A stretch of 64,000 nucleotides of DNA from Bacillus licheniformis DSM 13 = ATCC 14580 (GCF_000011645.1 NC_006270.3:4114501-4178500), one strand, 5' to 3'. Positions 1-10,059 are shown, numbered from the stretch's first letter. Notes: a model not told the origin generated them from the sequence alone. A program made the numbers and translations.

Positions 1-1225
1 CTTGCTCTCCCGCTCTTGCTGCTTCAATTGCCGCGTTCAGCGCCAGCAAATTCGTCTGCTCCGAAATATCGGTGATGAGCGAAGAAATGTTGCTGATTTC
101 CGCCGTGCTGGACACGAGCGCCTGCAGGCCGCTGCCGGCCGAGTCGACTGACTTATCAATGAAGTTCATTTGTTCGAGCATTTTATGAACGGACTCGGAG
201 CCGATTTCGGCTTTGTCTCTCATCGAAGACGACAGATCCGCTATGCTGCCTGTATTGGAGGCAACGGATGATAAACGGTCCAGCAATTCATGAATTGCTT
301 CTGAACTCTTTTCTGTCATTTCGCTTTGCGTCATGTTGCTGTCGGCGATCGCCTGCATCTCTTCGGAAATCAGTTCGGAAGTCGATTTCGATTCCTCCGC
401 GCTTGCGGACAACTGTTCAGAGGATGCGGCGACTTGCTCAGACGAGCTGCTGATCTGCTTCACAATTTGCGTCAGCGACTGGACAAAAGCATTGAAAGAA
501 TTGGCAAGCTGGCCGAACTCGTCTTTATTTTTGACGATCACTTTTTTCGTTAAATCCGCCTCGCCGTGGGCGATGTCCTCAAGCTGCTGATTCAGGCTTC
601 TCAACGGTACCAGAATAGACTTCAAGAGCAGCAGACTCAAAACAATTCCCAATATCGCTGATACTCCTGTGACAGCGATGATGACCCATTCGCTCATCGT
701 CCCATTGGCTCTGATCTCTGCTTTCAGATCATCCACCTCTTGTTCCAGGCTTTCGACCAGCTGATTGACAGACGGATCGAGGACATCTTTTCTTAATGTT
801 CTTTCCTCTCCGAAATGGATCGATTCCGCTTTTTTAAGGCTTGAAGCGTAAGTCTGCATGACTTGTTGATTTAAATCCCAATAAGCCTTGAAGTTTTCTT
901 TAATTTCTTCGACGTTCGCTTTGTATGATTTTTCCCGGATCAGTTTTCCGGCCCGGTCAAGACTCTTTAAAACATCGTCGGCCTTGTCCTTCATTCCTTC
1001 ACTGTATTCATCGTCTCCGGTCATAATAAGGGCTCTCTCGTCATTCGACAAGCCGGTCAGACGGTATTGAATATGCTTAATCTCTTTTTGAAATTCCATC
1101 TTGTCCTTAAGTTCTTCATTCTTTTTCACCGTAGAAGAAATCATAAAAACAGAGGAGATTCCGATTCCGAGGATTGAAACGACTAGAATTGATATGATTC
1201 CCAGCAGTTTTGTTTTCACTTTCAT
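1..1225 (-). CDS. Methyl-accepting chemotaxis protein (partial, runs off the window edge)
   Basis: Membrane chemoreceptor that passes ligand signals to the CheA/CheW array. The N-terminus is complete: ATG at 1225 behind an AAAGGAG ribosome site, then a first membrane segment (about residues 7-28), an extracytoplasmic four-helix-like region of about 160 residues, a second membrane segment near residue 180-205 followed by a HAMP linker, and a long coiled coil rich in Ser, Glu and Gln. The last visible residues contain the hairpin-tip signature QTNLLALNAAIEAARAGE, so this is a transducer; the distal arm of the signalling hairpin lies outside the window. The ligand cannot be told from the sequence. 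Confidence 0.93.
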   Translation of the reverse strand, partial: MKVKTKLLGIISILVVSILGIGISSVFMISSTVKKNEELKDKMEFQKEIKHIQYRLTGLSNDERALIMTGDDEYSEGMKDKADDVLKSLDRAGKLIREKSYKANVEEIKENFKAYWDLNQQVMQTYASSLKKAESIHFGEERTLRKDVLDPSVNQLVESLEQEVDDLKAEIRANGTMSEWVIIAVTGVSAILGIVLSLLLLKSILVPLRSLNQQLEDIAHGEADLTKKVIVKNKDEFGQLANSFNAFVQSLTQIVKQISSSSEQVAASSEQLSASAEESKSTSELISEEMQAIADSNMTQSEMTEKSSEAIHELLDRLSSVASNTGSIADLSSSMRDKAEIGSESVHKMLEQMNFIDKSVDSAGSGLQALVSSTAEISNISSLITDISEQTNLLALNAAIEAARAGEQ

Positions 1226-1352
1226 TATGGTGATCCTTTCTCCTTTATGTCATCAATGATGAAAAACAGTTTTCAAATCAAACATCTTCTTCCCTCCATA
1301 GTATCGACATATTTCGTCAAAATTTGAGAAGGTGCAGAATATAAGCCGAAGA

Positions 1353-1381
1353 AAAAGCTCTGCCGGGAAGGCAGAGCTTTT
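1353..1381 (-). terminator. Rho-independent terminator of alsT
   Basis: A 12-bp stem (AAAAGCTCTGCC / GGCAGAGCTTTT) with a short loop. Read on the minus strand it ends in a T-run and overlaps the alsT stop codon. Confidence 0.85.
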
Positions 1382-2804
1382 AATGAATTGGTTTACTTGG
1401 CGGGCCCGCCGATTTGGTATGTTCATAGAAGTGGTGAAAATAATCATTTGTCTCTGCTTTGATGACTTTCCAAAGCAGCAGGATGGCGATCAGGTTTGGA
1501 ATCATCATCAGCGCATTCGCCATATCGGCAAACGCCCAGACGGTGACGAGGTTGGCAACCGTCCCGATGCCGCAGGCGAGGATGTAGACCAGCCTGTAGC
1601 CCGCAATTCCTTTGGCGCCTGCCAAATATTCGAAGCACTTTTCTCCGTAAACATACCAGCCGACAATTGTAGAGAAGCCAAAGAAAATGACCGACAGAGA
1701 CACAATGTATTCGCCTGCCGCGCCGAGTACTGAAGCAAAAGCTGCGCTTGTCAATGCCCCGCCTTCCAGGCTGGCATTATGGGCCACGCCTGATATCAAG
1801 CCGCCGGACGGGTCCCAGAAACCGGTAATGATAAGGGTTAAACCGGTCATTGTACACACCACGATCGTCACGATAAATGTCCCGGTCATTGCGACGAGCG
1901 CCTGTTTTACCGGATGGTCTGCGCGCGCATTTCCGGCGATTAGCGCCGCCGTCCCAAGGCCTGCTTCGTTTGAGAAAATACCGCGGGATACCCCGTTCCG
2001 AACCGCTTCAGATACGGCAATTCCAAGGAAGCCGCCGGCTGCCGCTACAGGGTGGAAAGCATAATAAAAAATCAGCGCAAAAGCCGGAATAATCTTGTCA
2101 TAATTCAAAATCAGAATCAAGATCGCCCCGCCCATGTAAAGAAAAGCCATGATCGGCACAAAGAAGCTGGCAACGGTGCTGATCCGCTGGATGCCGCCGA
2201 AGATAATGACGCTGACGAGAATGACGAGAATCAGCCCTGTCACCCAGTTTTCGATGCCGAAGCTGTTCTTCGTAATATCAGCGATCGTATTGGATTGGAC
2301 ACTGTTGCCTATCCCCAAAGCGGCAAAAGCTCCAAACAGCGCAAAGGCGATGGCGAGTCCTTTAAATTTGCGGCCGAGTCCGTGTTCGATATAATACATC
2401 GGCCCGCTTGAATATTCCCCTTTTTCATTTTTTACGCGGAATTTAACAGCCAGCAAGGCTTCCGCGTATTTCGTTGCCATCCCCAACAGCCCGACAACCC
2501 ACATCCAAAAGATCGAACCCGGTCCGCCGAGTGTCAATGCCGTCGCGACACCTGCGATATTTCCGTTTCCGATCGTAGCGGCGAGCGCTGTCATCAAAGC
2601 CTTAAAATGGCTCACATCCCCTTCGGCAGCCGCGTCTTTGCTGTCTTCTTTGCCAAACCCGATCTTAAACGCATAGATCAGGCGGCGAAATTGCAGTCCT
2701 TTTAAAACAATCGTTAAAAATAAGCCTGTCCCAAATAATAAAATTAAACTGGGCGGCCCCCATAGTACCTTATTAATCTTGCCTAGTATTTCTAAGATAT
2801 CCAT
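1380..2804 (-). CDS. alsT: Sodium/alanine symporter of the AGCS family
   Basis: Sodium-coupled amino-acid:cation symporter importing alanine or related small amino acids. The start is ATG at 2804 because AGGAGTGAG lies just upstream; the longer reading frame to 2894 has no ribosome site. That gives 474 residues, close to AlsT-type carriers. The protein is hydrophobic throughout with about 10-11 membrane segments and carries the AGCS signatures GNGNIAGVATA (about residues 77-87) and GPGSIFWMW just after it. It is divergent from alanine dehydrogenase, which fits joint use of alanine. A CcpA-type cre lies in the shared promoter region. Glutamine or glycine as substrate cannot be excluded, since members differ in specificity. 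Confidence 0.9.
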   Translation of the reverse strand: MDILEILGKINKVLWGPPSLILLFGTGLFLTIVLKGLQFRRLIYAFKIGFGKEDSKDAAAEGDVSHFKALMTALAATIGNGNIAGVATALTLGGPGSIFWMWVVGLLGMATKYAEALLAVKFRVKNEKGEYSSGPMYYIEHGLGRKFKGLAIAFALFGAFAALGIGNSVQSNTIADITKNSFGIENWVTGLILVILVSVIIFGGIQRISTVASFFVPIMAFLYMGGAILILILNYDKIIPAFALIFYYAFHPVAAAGGFLGIAVSEAVRNGVSRGIFSNEAGLGTAALIAGNARADHPVKQALVAMTGTFIVTIVVCTMTGLTLIITGFWDPSGGLISGVAHNASLEGGALTSAAFASVLGAAGEYIVSLSVIFFGFSTIVGWYVYGEKCFEYLAGAKGIAGYRLVYILACGIGTVANLVTVWAFADMANALMMIPNLIAILLLWKVIKAETNDYFHHFYEHTKSAGPPSKPIH

Positions 2805-2896
2805 ATGACTCACTCCTGACAAAGATAACGCTTTCATAGCTGCATGAGATATTCTATCACAATGGAAAATGGTTATGTTTGTGAAACGACACAAAA

Positions 2897-2910
2897 TGTA
2901 ATCGCTTACA
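2897..2910. promoter_or_regulatory. cre site (CcpA) between alsT and ald
   Basis: TGTAATCGCTTACA fits the cre consensus and is nearly palindromic. It lies about 90 bp upstream of alsT and 210 bp upstream of ald. A weaker copy (AAAAAGCGCTTACA, 3018-3031) lies nearer ald. The 313-bp gap otherwise holds only A+T-rich promoter-like sequence, including TATACT near 3076. Confidence 0.6.
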
Positions 2911-3117
2911 TTTGTTTTTTTAACAAAGCTATTTTTTAAAGAAAAAAATTTTAATAGATAACTTATCTCCTCAAGCCTTTCACCTTATTCAACGTTCACC
3001 AATTTGTTAAATTTCACAAAAAAGCGCTTACATTTTTAATTTTACACACGATGCTCTTCCCGATTCAGAGATTTATACTAGCGGTAGAATCATATTTCAT
3101 TTGAGGGGGACGACATC

Positions 3118-4248
3118 ATGATCATTGGAATTCCTAAAGAAATTAAAAACAACGAGAACCGTGTAGCCATTACTCCGGCCGGAGTAGTCGCGCTAAAAAA
3201 AAGCGGTCATCAAGTTTTAATTGAACAGGGAGCCGGGCTTGGAAGCGGATTCGAGGACGCCGACTACAAAGCAGCCGGGGCGGACATTTTGGCTGAAGCG
3301 AAAGATGTGTGGGGAAAAGCGGATATGGTCATGAAAGTGAAAGAGCCGATCAGCTCTGAATACGGCTATTTCCGAAAAGGACTTGTTTTATTTACTTATC
3401 TGCACTTAGCGGCTGAACCTAAGCTTGCGAAAGCGCTTGTGGACAGCGGCGTCACAGCCATCGCTTACGAAACGGTCGAAGTGAACCGGACGCTTCCGCT
3501 CTTGACTCCAATGAGTGAAGTCGCCGGACGCATGGCTTCGCAGATCGGCGCGCAATTTCTTGAGAAATCAAAAGGCGGCAAAGGCATCCTGTTATCGGGC
3601 GTACCCGGTGTAAAACGCGGCAAAGTCACGATCATCGGCGGCGGAGTGGTTGGTACGAACGCTGCCAAAATCGCTGTCGGACTTGGCGCTGACGTCACTT
3701 TGATCGACTTGAGCGCTGAGCGCCTCCGTCAGCTCGATGACCAGTTCGGCAAAGACATTCAAACGCTTATGTCCAATCCGCTCAACATTGCGGAAGCCGT
3801 AAAAGACTCAGACCTTGTCATCGGCGCCGTCTTAATTCCTGGTGCAAAAGCGCCGAAGCTTGTCACAGAAGAGATGATCAAGTCGATGTCGCCAGGTTCA
3901 GTTGTTGTAGACGTGGCGATTGACCAGGGCGGCATTATCGAAACGGTTGATAAAATCACTACGCATGACGATCCGACTTACACGAAGCACGGCGTTGTCC
4001 ACTATGCCGTCGCCAATATGCCGGGAGCCGTTCCCCGTACATCAACGATCGGCTTAACAAACGTCACCATGCCTTACGCCTTGCAAATCGCAAATAAAGG
4101 CGTTGAACAAGCAGTCGCCGAAAATCAGGCGCTCGCTCTCGGCGTCAACGTTGCAAACGGAAGCATCACCTACAAGGCCGTCGCGCGCGACCTTGGATAT
4201 GAATATGTATCTGTAGAAGATGCATTTCAAACGGTAACCGCTGGTTAA
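3118..4248 (+). CDS. ald: Alanine dehydrogenase
   Basis: NAD-dependent L-alanine dehydrogenase (alanine to pyruvate and ammonium), cytosolic, used for alanine catabolism and sporulation in Bacillus. 376 residues, close to the usual length. Visible family features: the N-terminal KEIKNNENRVAITPAG with the substrate-binding Arg, the VKVKEP-like lysine region (MKVKEP near residue 75), LHLAAEP with the catalytic His near residue 96, the Rossmann motif GGGVVGTNAAK near residue 174, and NMPGAVPRTST near the C-terminus. Strong GAGGGGG ribosome site 8 bp before ATG. Divergent from alsT, so import and oxidation of alanine are encoded side by side. Followed by its own terminator. Confidence 0.97.
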   Translation: MIIGIPKEIKNNENRVAITPAGVVALKKSGHQVLIEQGAGLGSGFEDADYKAAGADILAEAKDVWGKADMVMKVKEPISSEYGYFRKGLVLFTYLHLAAEPKLAKALVDSGVTAIAYETVEVNRTLPLLTPMSEVAGRMASQIGAQFLEKSKGGKGILLSGVPGVKRGKVTIIGGGVVGTNAAKIAVGLGADVTLIDLSAERLRQLDDQFGKDIQTLMSNPLNIAEAVKDSDLVIGAVLIPGAKAPKLVTEEMIKSMSPGSVVVDVAIDQGGIIETVDKITTHDDPTYTKHGVVHYAVANMPGAVPRTSTIGLTNVTMPYALQIANKGVEQAVAENQALALGVNVANGSITYKAVARDLGYEYVSVEDAFQTVTAG

Positions 4249-4303
4249 GCGGATTTTATCTCTTGAGAACATTTTAACAACTCTTTCTGACTGTCCTTTC
4301 ACG

Positions 4304-4334
4304 AAAAAAGGCTGGATGATATCCGGCCTTTTTT
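4304..4334 (+). terminator. Terminator downstream of ald
   Basis: AAAAAAGGCTGGAT / ATCCGGCCTTTTTT hairpin with a T-run on the plus strand; its A-run could also serve ganB transcription arriving from the other side. Confidence 0.8.
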
Positions 4335-4407
4335 CCATTCTGCTTTAAACATTCAAGGCCGCTTTCCGGCAAACGGCGTCGCCTTCATCTAAGAAACCGG
4401 CCACAAG

Positions 4408-5682
4408 TCAATTTTTGAATGGTGTTCCCGTATCAACATATTGAAACACATGAAGCGACGGCAATGGACGTCCTTTAAAATCAAACAATGCCTGATTGTC
4501 TACGGCGCTGCCGCCAAACCACTTTCCTGCGTCTTCCGGGTCATATTCAGCAGCATAGCTTGTAGCCCAGCCTGATCCGTATGTCTCCCAAAGCGCTTTA
4601 TTTTTCTCGAGCCGGTGAGCCGGTCCTACCGGAATCCATGCCGGTTCCCAATAGAAAACGCCGATTCCGGCTTCACCTACGTCGCTGACCGCTTGAATCA
4701 CATCACGGACCGCGTTCGCCTGCCCTTGAACGGTGACCGGATTATTCAGCGTTTGGCCGTTTTTCGGAGCTGTATTTCCGTGTCCGTCTCCGTCTTCAGC
4801 CGTATACGTATAAGATGTCTCAGCAACCATGACTTTTTTGCCGTACGTATCTGCGACAGATGTCAGGACGGATGTTAAATTCTTCAGCGTGCCATGCCAA
4901 AACGGATAATACGAGCTTGCAAACACATCGTAGTCTACATGATGCCGATGAAGCGTCTCGGCAATCCAAGCGTACCTTCCTGACGTCTCCGGATTGGTAA
5001 AATGCAAGGCGACTAGGATATTCGAATCCGTCTCTCGCACCGCTTGACTCCCGGCGTTGAATAATTGGCTCATCTTCGCCCAATCCGTTTCACCGGCAAG
5101 GCCCCCGTTTGTTTCGTTACCGACCTGCACCATGCCGATGTCGATGCCCGCTGCTTTCATCGCTTTAAGGCTTTGTTTTGTATATTGATAAAGCGCCGTC
5201 TTTTTATCTTCAAAGTTTAGGTTCGCCCATGCTTTCGGCGCTTTCTGTTTCGCCGGGTCCGCCCAGAAATCGGAATAGTGGAAATCCGCCAGCAGCTTCA
5301 TTCCGTTGGCAGTGGCCCGTTTTCCGATCTGAATCGCTTTTTCCAGATCATTATTGCCCCCTCCGTAGCCGTTGCCGTTGGCATCATAGGGATCATTCCA
5401 TATGCGCACCCGGACATAATTGACGCCTGCTTCCTTCAGCGTTTTGAATATATCCTGTTTCTTTCCGGATTCATTGTAAAAGGCGACGCCGCTCTCTTCC
5501 AAAGCGATGATGCTCGAAACATCAACCCCTTTTATAAAATCCTTGCGAAGCCCTGAAACCTTTTCAACATAAAGGCCGCTTTTTGCCGTCCCTGAATCTC
5601 TGGCGGCTTCCGCCGGACCGCTTGTTCCAAATGCGCCCAAAACAAATATCAGCACCACAAAAACAGCCAGCACGTTCTTCAT
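4408..5682 (-). CDS. ganB: Secreted arabinogalactan endo-beta-1,4-galactanase (GH53)
   Basis: Extracellular endo-galactanase that cuts beta-1,4-galactan side chains of pectin into short galacto-oligosaccharides. The start at 5682 is chosen from the GGGGAGAAG ribosome site and gives 424 residues, the length of the B. licheniformis enzyme. A hydrophobic signal peptide covers about residues 1-25. The general acid/base lies in QVGNETNGG (Glu190) and the nucleophile in MVAETSY (Glu288); subtracting 25 gives 165 and 263, the residues described for the crystallised enzyme. It is the last gene of ganSPQAB, 104 bp after ganA. Products are taken up by GanSPQ and split by GanA. Confidence 0.97.
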   Translation of the reverse strand: MKNVLAVFVVLIFVLGAFGTSGPAEAARDSGTAKSGLYVEKVSGLRKDFIKGVDVSSIIALEESGVAFYNESGKKQDIFKTLKEAGVNYVRVRIWNDPYDANGNGYGGGNNDLEKAIQIGKRATANGMKLLADFHYSDFWADPAKQKAPKAWANLNFEDKKTALYQYTKQSLKAMKAAGIDIGMVQVGNETNGGLAGETDWAKMSQLFNAGSQAVRETDSNILVALHFTNPETSGRYAWIAETLHRHHVDYDVFASSYYPFWHGTLKNLTSVLTSVADTYGKKVMVAETSYTYTAEDGDGHGNTAPKNGQTLNNPVTVQGQANAVRDVIQAVSDVGEAGIGVFYWEPAWIPVGPAHRLEKNKALWETYGSGWATSYAAEYDPEDAGKWFGGSAVDNQALFDFKGRPLPSLHVFQYVDTGTPFKN

Positions 5683-5786
5683 CAATCTCGCTTCTCCCCT
5701 TTCATAATAGACACACAAGCAAAAAGAAAACGCTTTCATTATTCACCCGGAGAAACATCCACCTTAAAGCGGATGTCCTCCCAGGC

Positions 5787-7841
5787 CTATTCTTTTGCTT
5801 TTACCGCTATTCTGGCCTCATATTTTTCCAATGTGACTTCGCCGGCCAGCGTTTCTCCGGTCAGCATATCTTTAACTGCCGACGCCAACACGACGGGCTG
5901 ACGTTTTTCCGTGAAATTCATGATGAAAATATAGTCATTTTCCTCATCCTGTCTGACTTGAACGGAGACGCCAGGCTGATGTTTCACGTCAAGAGCCGGT
6001 TGAATCGCTAGCTCTTTAATCAATGTTCCATAAAAATCCCGATGAAATTGGCTGCTTAAACGCGCACCGATATAATACGTTTTCCCCTGTTTGTATGGAT
6101 GGCTCGTCACAGCCGTCGTGTCCGCATAAAAGTCGTCCTCATAGAATCCCTCGGGATCTGCCGTACTGAGCTTCAGCACGGTCGCGTAATCTTTCAGCTC
6201 ATACGACCGGTTTTGATAACGGACCGCATTTTTATCGCCCGGATAGAGTGTATCGGTTTCAACAGGCTCCATGCCAAACATCTCTTGCAGATCTTTTGGC
6301 CATCCGCCTAAATAGGTCAGATCAGATTCGTTGACGATTCCGCTAATATAGGTCATCACCAATGTGCCCCCGTTGGCAGCAAATGCCTTTAAGCGCGCGA
6401 TTGTTTCTTCGCTTGCTAAGTAAAGCATCGGAACGATCAGCAGCCGGTACGATGAAAAATCCTGTTCCTTCGTAATCACGTCGACTGGAATATCACGCTC
6501 CCAAAACGCGCGGTAGTGCTCGTGCAGGGTTTGGGGATACCGCTTGGTTTTCATCCCGAATCCTTGTGCATCTTGGAGCGCCCAATGGTTTTCCCAATCG
6601 TAGAGAATCGCGACATCCGCAGGCCGGATCGTTCCGGTGACTTCAGACAGCGCTTCAAGGGTTTGCCCGACTTTTGCCACTTCTTTAAACACGCGGTTCT
6701 CGGAACAATTGTCATGGCCGACAACCGCACCATGAAATTTTTCCGATGAGCCGCGGGATTTCCGCCATTGAAAATAGAGGATGCTGTCAGATCCGTGTGC
6801 GATCATCTGCACAGAAGACAGGAGGTGCATGCCCGGCCGTTTCGCTTTATTAAAATCGTGCCAATTGACAGCGCTTGGCGTCGATTCCATTAAGAGAAAC
6901 GGCTGCTGTTTCAGGCTGCGGTACAAATCATTGATAAAGCCGACTTTCATGGCCAAATCTGCTGTGCTTTCCCAATCGTTGTGCCAGGCGGGATACGCGT
7001 CCCAGCTGATCACGTCCAGGTGCTTGGCAAACTTGCTGTAGTCCAGCCCTTGAAACGGAATTAAATCATGCGTGTCCGCCATAAAATTGGTCGTAATCGG
7101 AATATTCGGCGTGATTTCCTTTAACGGAACGATTTCATTTTGAAAAAAAGAGATCGTCTGGTCAGTGACGAAGCGTCGCCAGTCTAAATTCAAGCCGTGC
7201 ACCGCATTTTCCCCGATCGGAGACGGCGATTCAATCTGTGACCAATCGTTGAAGGTGTGGCTCCAAAAAGGCGTCCACCATGCGTCATTCAAAGATTTAA
7301 TATCATGGTTGTACTTCTTTTTCAGCCAGTCTCTGAAGGCGTGCTGACATTGATCACAATGGCATTCTCCTCCGTATTCGTTGGAAACATGCCACATCAA
7401 AAGGGCATGCTGGCTGCCGTACCTTTCAGCCAGCATGCGGTTGATCTCTTTCGTTTTTTCACGGTATACGTATGAAGTGAAGCAATGATTGTGCCTTCCG
7501 CCGTGCAGCTGTTTGACGCGTTCAGCATTCACGCGCAGCACTTCCGGATACTTTTGCGACAGCCAAGCAGGACGGGCGCCGCTCGGTGTCGCCAATATAA
7601 TCCGGCCGCCGTTCCGGTGAATGCTCTCAAAAATATCATCCAGCCATTCAAACGTATAGACGCCTTCCTCCGGCTCAAGGGCGCTCCATGAAAAAATCCC
7701 CACTGAAAATGTATTCGTATGGGCAAGCTTCATCAGCTTGATGTCATCTGCAAGAATATCCGGACGGTCAAGCCACTGATCCGGATTGTAGTCTCCCCCG
7801 TGAAGCATGTATCTTGCTTGGGTCGTATAAATTTTTGGCAT
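5787..7841 (-). CDS. ganA: Beta-galactosidase GH42, intracellular galacto-oligosaccharide hydrolase
   Basis: Hydrolyses imported beta-1,4-galacto-oligosaccharides to galactose in the cytosol. 684 residues with no signal peptide, near the usual 687. The GH42 acid/base is Glu155 in HVSNEYGG, and the nucleophile is Glu319 in LLMESTPS. Cysteines at about 120, 160, 162 and 165 (CHCDQC) form the family's metal-binding cluster. C-terminal half is the trimerisation (Rossmann-like) domain plus a small beta domain. Fourth gene of the gan operon, 36 bp after ganQ, with ribosome site AAAGGAGAG. The free galactose produced is the substrate of galK encoded 5 kb away. Confidence 0.97.
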   Translation of the reverse strand: MPKIYTTQARYMLHGGDYNPDQWLDRPDILADDIKLMKLAHTNTFSVGIFSWSALEPEEGVYTFEWLDDIFESIHRNGGRIILATPSGARPAWLSQKYPEVLRVNAERVKQLHGGRHNHCFTSYVYREKTKEINRMLAERYGSQHALLMWHVSNEYGGECHCDQCQHAFRDWLKKKYNHDIKSLNDAWWTPFWSHTFNDWSQIESPSPIGENAVHGLNLDWRRFVTDQTISFFQNEIVPLKEITPNIPITTNFMADTHDLIPFQGLDYSKFAKHLDVISWDAYPAWHNDWESTADLAMKVGFINDLYRSLKQQPFLLMESTPSAVNWHDFNKAKRPGMHLLSSVQMIAHGSDSILYFQWRKSRGSSEKFHGAVVGHDNCSENRVFKEVAKVGQTLEALSEVTGTIRPADVAILYDWENHWALQDAQGFGMKTKRYPQTLHEHYRAFWERDIPVDVITKEQDFSSYRLLIVPMLYLASEETIARLKAFAANGGTLVMTYISGIVNESDLTYLGGWPKDLQEMFGMEPVETDTLYPGDKNAVRYQNRSYELKDYATVLKLSTADPEGFYEDDFYADTTAVTSHPYKQGKTYYIGARLSSQFHRDFYGTLIKELAIQPALDVKHQPGVSVQVRQDEENDYIFIMNFTEKRQPVVLASAVKDMLTGETLAGEVTLEKYEARIAVKAKE

Positions 7842-7877
7842 AATACTCTCCTTTTTTAGACCATTTTCTCCTTCGGA

Positions 7878-8717
7878 CTATCCTTTCGTTCCGCCTGCCG
7901 TCAATCCTGACACAAAGTTCTTTTGCAGCATGATAAAGATGACGGCTACCGGTATGCTGATCAAAATAGCGCCGGCGGCAAACGTCGTATAGCTGGCTCC
8001 CATCACCTCATTGACTAAATTGTATAAACCGATCGGCAATGTATACGACTCCGGTGTCCGCAATATCGTCGAAGACAAAACGAAATCCCCGAGCGGCCCG
8101 GTGAATCCGTTCATGGCAACGACCGCGATCATCGGTTTGGATAGCGGCATAATAATCTGCAGGAAAATCCTTGTATTGCTTGCGCCGTCAATCTTAGCGC
8201 TCTCATCCAAATCGATGGGAATGGAGTCCATATACCCTTTCATCAAATACGTGTTCATCGGTATGAGCCCGCCGATGTACAGCAAAATCAGCAGCCAATG
8301 GCTGTTCATCATTCCAAGCATCTGCGCTAAAACGAAGAGCGCAACCAAAGCCGAAAATTGAGGAATCATTTGCAGCAGCAAGAATAAAACTAAAGCGTTT
8401 TTCCTTCCTTTAAAACGAAACCGTGAAAAAGCATAAGCTGTAAAAGAAACGCTGATGACCGATCCGATCATCGTAAAGATGCTGATTTTCAGCGAGTTTA
8501 TATACCATTGCCCGTATTGGAGGCTCTCTTTGCCGGCGAATAATTCTTTATAGTGATCCAATGTCGGATTTGCCGGAATGATAGAAGTGCTGACCAAACT
8601 GTTGCCGGGATTAAAGCTGACCCCCACCGTCCAAAGCAGAGGGTATATGATAACGGCTGTCATAAAAGCCAACAGAGAATAGGTCAGAAGGAGCCGAAAG
8701 AATCTTCTTTTCTTCAT
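7878..8717 (-). CDS. ganQ: Galacto-oligosaccharide ABC transporter permease
   Basis: Inner-membrane subunit of the carbohydrate uptake type I importer GanSPQ. 279 residues, six predicted membrane segments, and the permease EAA-type loop (DESAKIDGASNTRIFLQIIMP, which contains the conserved EAA..G-like spacing around residue 185). Belongs to the MalG class of sugar permeases. It follows ganP by 3 bp and has a GGGGG ribosome site 8 bp upstream, so the two permeases are translated together. No ATPase is encoded in the operon; in B. subtilis the shared ATPase MsmX serves this transporter, and the same is inferred here. Confidence 0.95.
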   Translation of the reverse strand: MKKRRFFRLLLTYSLLAFMTAVIIYPLLWTVGVSFNPGNSLVSTSIIPANPTLDHYKELFAGKESLQYGQWYINSLKISIFTMIGSVISVSFTAYAFSRFRFKGRKNALVLFLLLQMIPQFSALVALFVLAQMLGMMNSHWLLILLYIGGLIPMNTYLMKGYMDSIPIDLDESAKIDGASNTRIFLQIIMPLSKPMIAVVAMNGFTGPLGDFVLSSTILRTPESYTLPIGLYNLVNEVMGASYTTFAAGAILISIPVAVIFIMLQKNFVSGLTAGGTKG

Positions 8718-8720
8718 ACG

Positions 8721-9977
8721 TTAAGCCCCCTCTTTGAAAGAATTTGTCCGTCTGAACTGCCACAGTGCAATTGAGATGACAAAGACCGACAGCAGGATCG
8801 TCAATGCGGCGGCTAAAGAGTACTGGCTCGACTGCATCGTCAATTTGTAAATCCAGGACACCAGGATGTCGGTTCCTCCCGCTGTTGACCCGGGAACAGC
8901 CGGACCGCCTCCATTGAATAGATAAATAATATTGAAGTTATTAAAATTAAAAGTGAATTGCGTAATGATAATCGGCGCCATCGCGATTAAAATCAGCGGC
9001 AGTGTAATATGCCTGAATTTCGAAAACGCAGACGCTCCGTCAATCGTCGCCGCTTCATAAAGGTCATCCGGAATCGACTGCAGAACACCGGTTGTTACAA
9101 TGAACACATACGGAAATCCGAGCCAGCCCTGCATAAGAATAAGCGCCAGCTTCGTCCAATTGGCATTCGTCATCCAAGGAATCGGATCGATGCCGAATGC
9201 GGCGAGGATTTGATGATTGAAAGCACCGAAGCTGTCATTAAAAAGGCCGGCAAACACGAGAATGGTAACAAAACCGGGCACGGCCCAAGGCAAGACAAGA
9301 ATCGTCCGGAAAATTTTTTTAAAGCGGACTTCCTTCTGATTGACGACAACCGCCAACAAAATTCCCAACCCGACTTGGAGCGTGGAAGCGACAAGCGTCC
9401 AAACAATGGTCCAAGCTAAAACATCCAAAAAGGTCGACCGCCAAATATCAACGGTGAAAATTTCGGAAAACGTTTTAATTCCTACCCAATCGACAAGGCG
9501 GGCAGGCGGAGAATGGTAGAGGTTATAGTTTGTAAAAGCTAATGCAAAGCTGAACAAAATCGGAAAAACAACGGCAAAAACCAGGATGAACAGCGATGGC
9601 CCGCTGATGAGATACGGATATCCCTGAGCTATTAAATTATGATATTGTTCCTTGAGTGAACTGAGCTCCTTTTGTTCATCGCGCCTCTTTCCGTTTTGGT
9701 AGGCGTCCCGCAAATTGGCGTAATAGACAGCCAGCCCAAAACAGGTGACAATCACAGCAATAATGCCTTTTGCCAATAGAAAAATCGAGTTGTCGCGCGG
9801 CACTTCGGTTCCAAGCGTAAACAGGCCCCACAGCCCCATATTCAGCAAATCGCCAAAAACCGCAAAGAACGAGACGCCTAAAAGAAGGAATAACAGACCC
9901 TTTATCCATTGTTTATTGTAGAATTGGCCCAGACCGGGAATAATTGATAATAGTAAAGCTTTTTTGCGATGCTGCAC
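8721..9977 (-). CDS. ganP: Galacto-oligosaccharide ABC transporter permease
   Basis: MalF-class permease partner of GanQ. An N-terminal extension with two or three hydrophobic segments (PGLGQFYNKQWIKG motif, then membrane spans) precedes the usual transport domain; the coupling loop is YEAATIDGASAFSKFRHITLP, the EAA motif. The GTG at 9977 is preferred over the upstream GTG at 9989 because GAGGTG then lies 8-9 bp ahead and because the resulting 418 residues equal the B. subtilis protein; 9989 would give 422. Second gene of the operon, 82 bp after ganS. Confidence 0.92.
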   Translation of the reverse strand: MQHRKKALLLSIIPGLGQFYNKQWIKGLLFLLLGVSFFAVFGDLLNMGLWGLFTLGTEVPRDNSIFLLAKGIIAVIVTCFGLAVYYANLRDAYQNGKRRDEQKELSSLKEQYHNLIAQGYPYLISGPSLFILVFAVVFPILFSFALAFTNYNLYHSPPARLVDWVGIKTFSEIFTVDIWRSTFLDVLAWTIVWTLVASTLQVGLGILLAVVVNQKEVRFKKIFRTILVLPWAVPGFVTILVFAGLFNDSFGAFNHQILAAFGIDPIPWMTNANWTKLALILMQGWLGFPYVFIVTTGVLQSIPDDLYEAATIDGASAFSKFRHITLPLILIAMAPIIITQFTFNFNNFNIIYLFNGGGPAVPGSTAGGTDILVSWIYKLTMQSSQYSLAAALTILLSVFVISIALWQFRRTNSFKEGA

Positions 9978-10059
9978 CTTCTCCTTCACCTCTTTATATG
10001 GACGTGCTTATAATAAATGGCGCCAAACTTAAGACAAGTTTGACACCACCGCCCGCGGC

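Noticed and set aside
3018..3031. Second cre before ald
   Set aside because: It lacks the leading TG of the consensus, so it is mentioned only with the stronger site at 2897.
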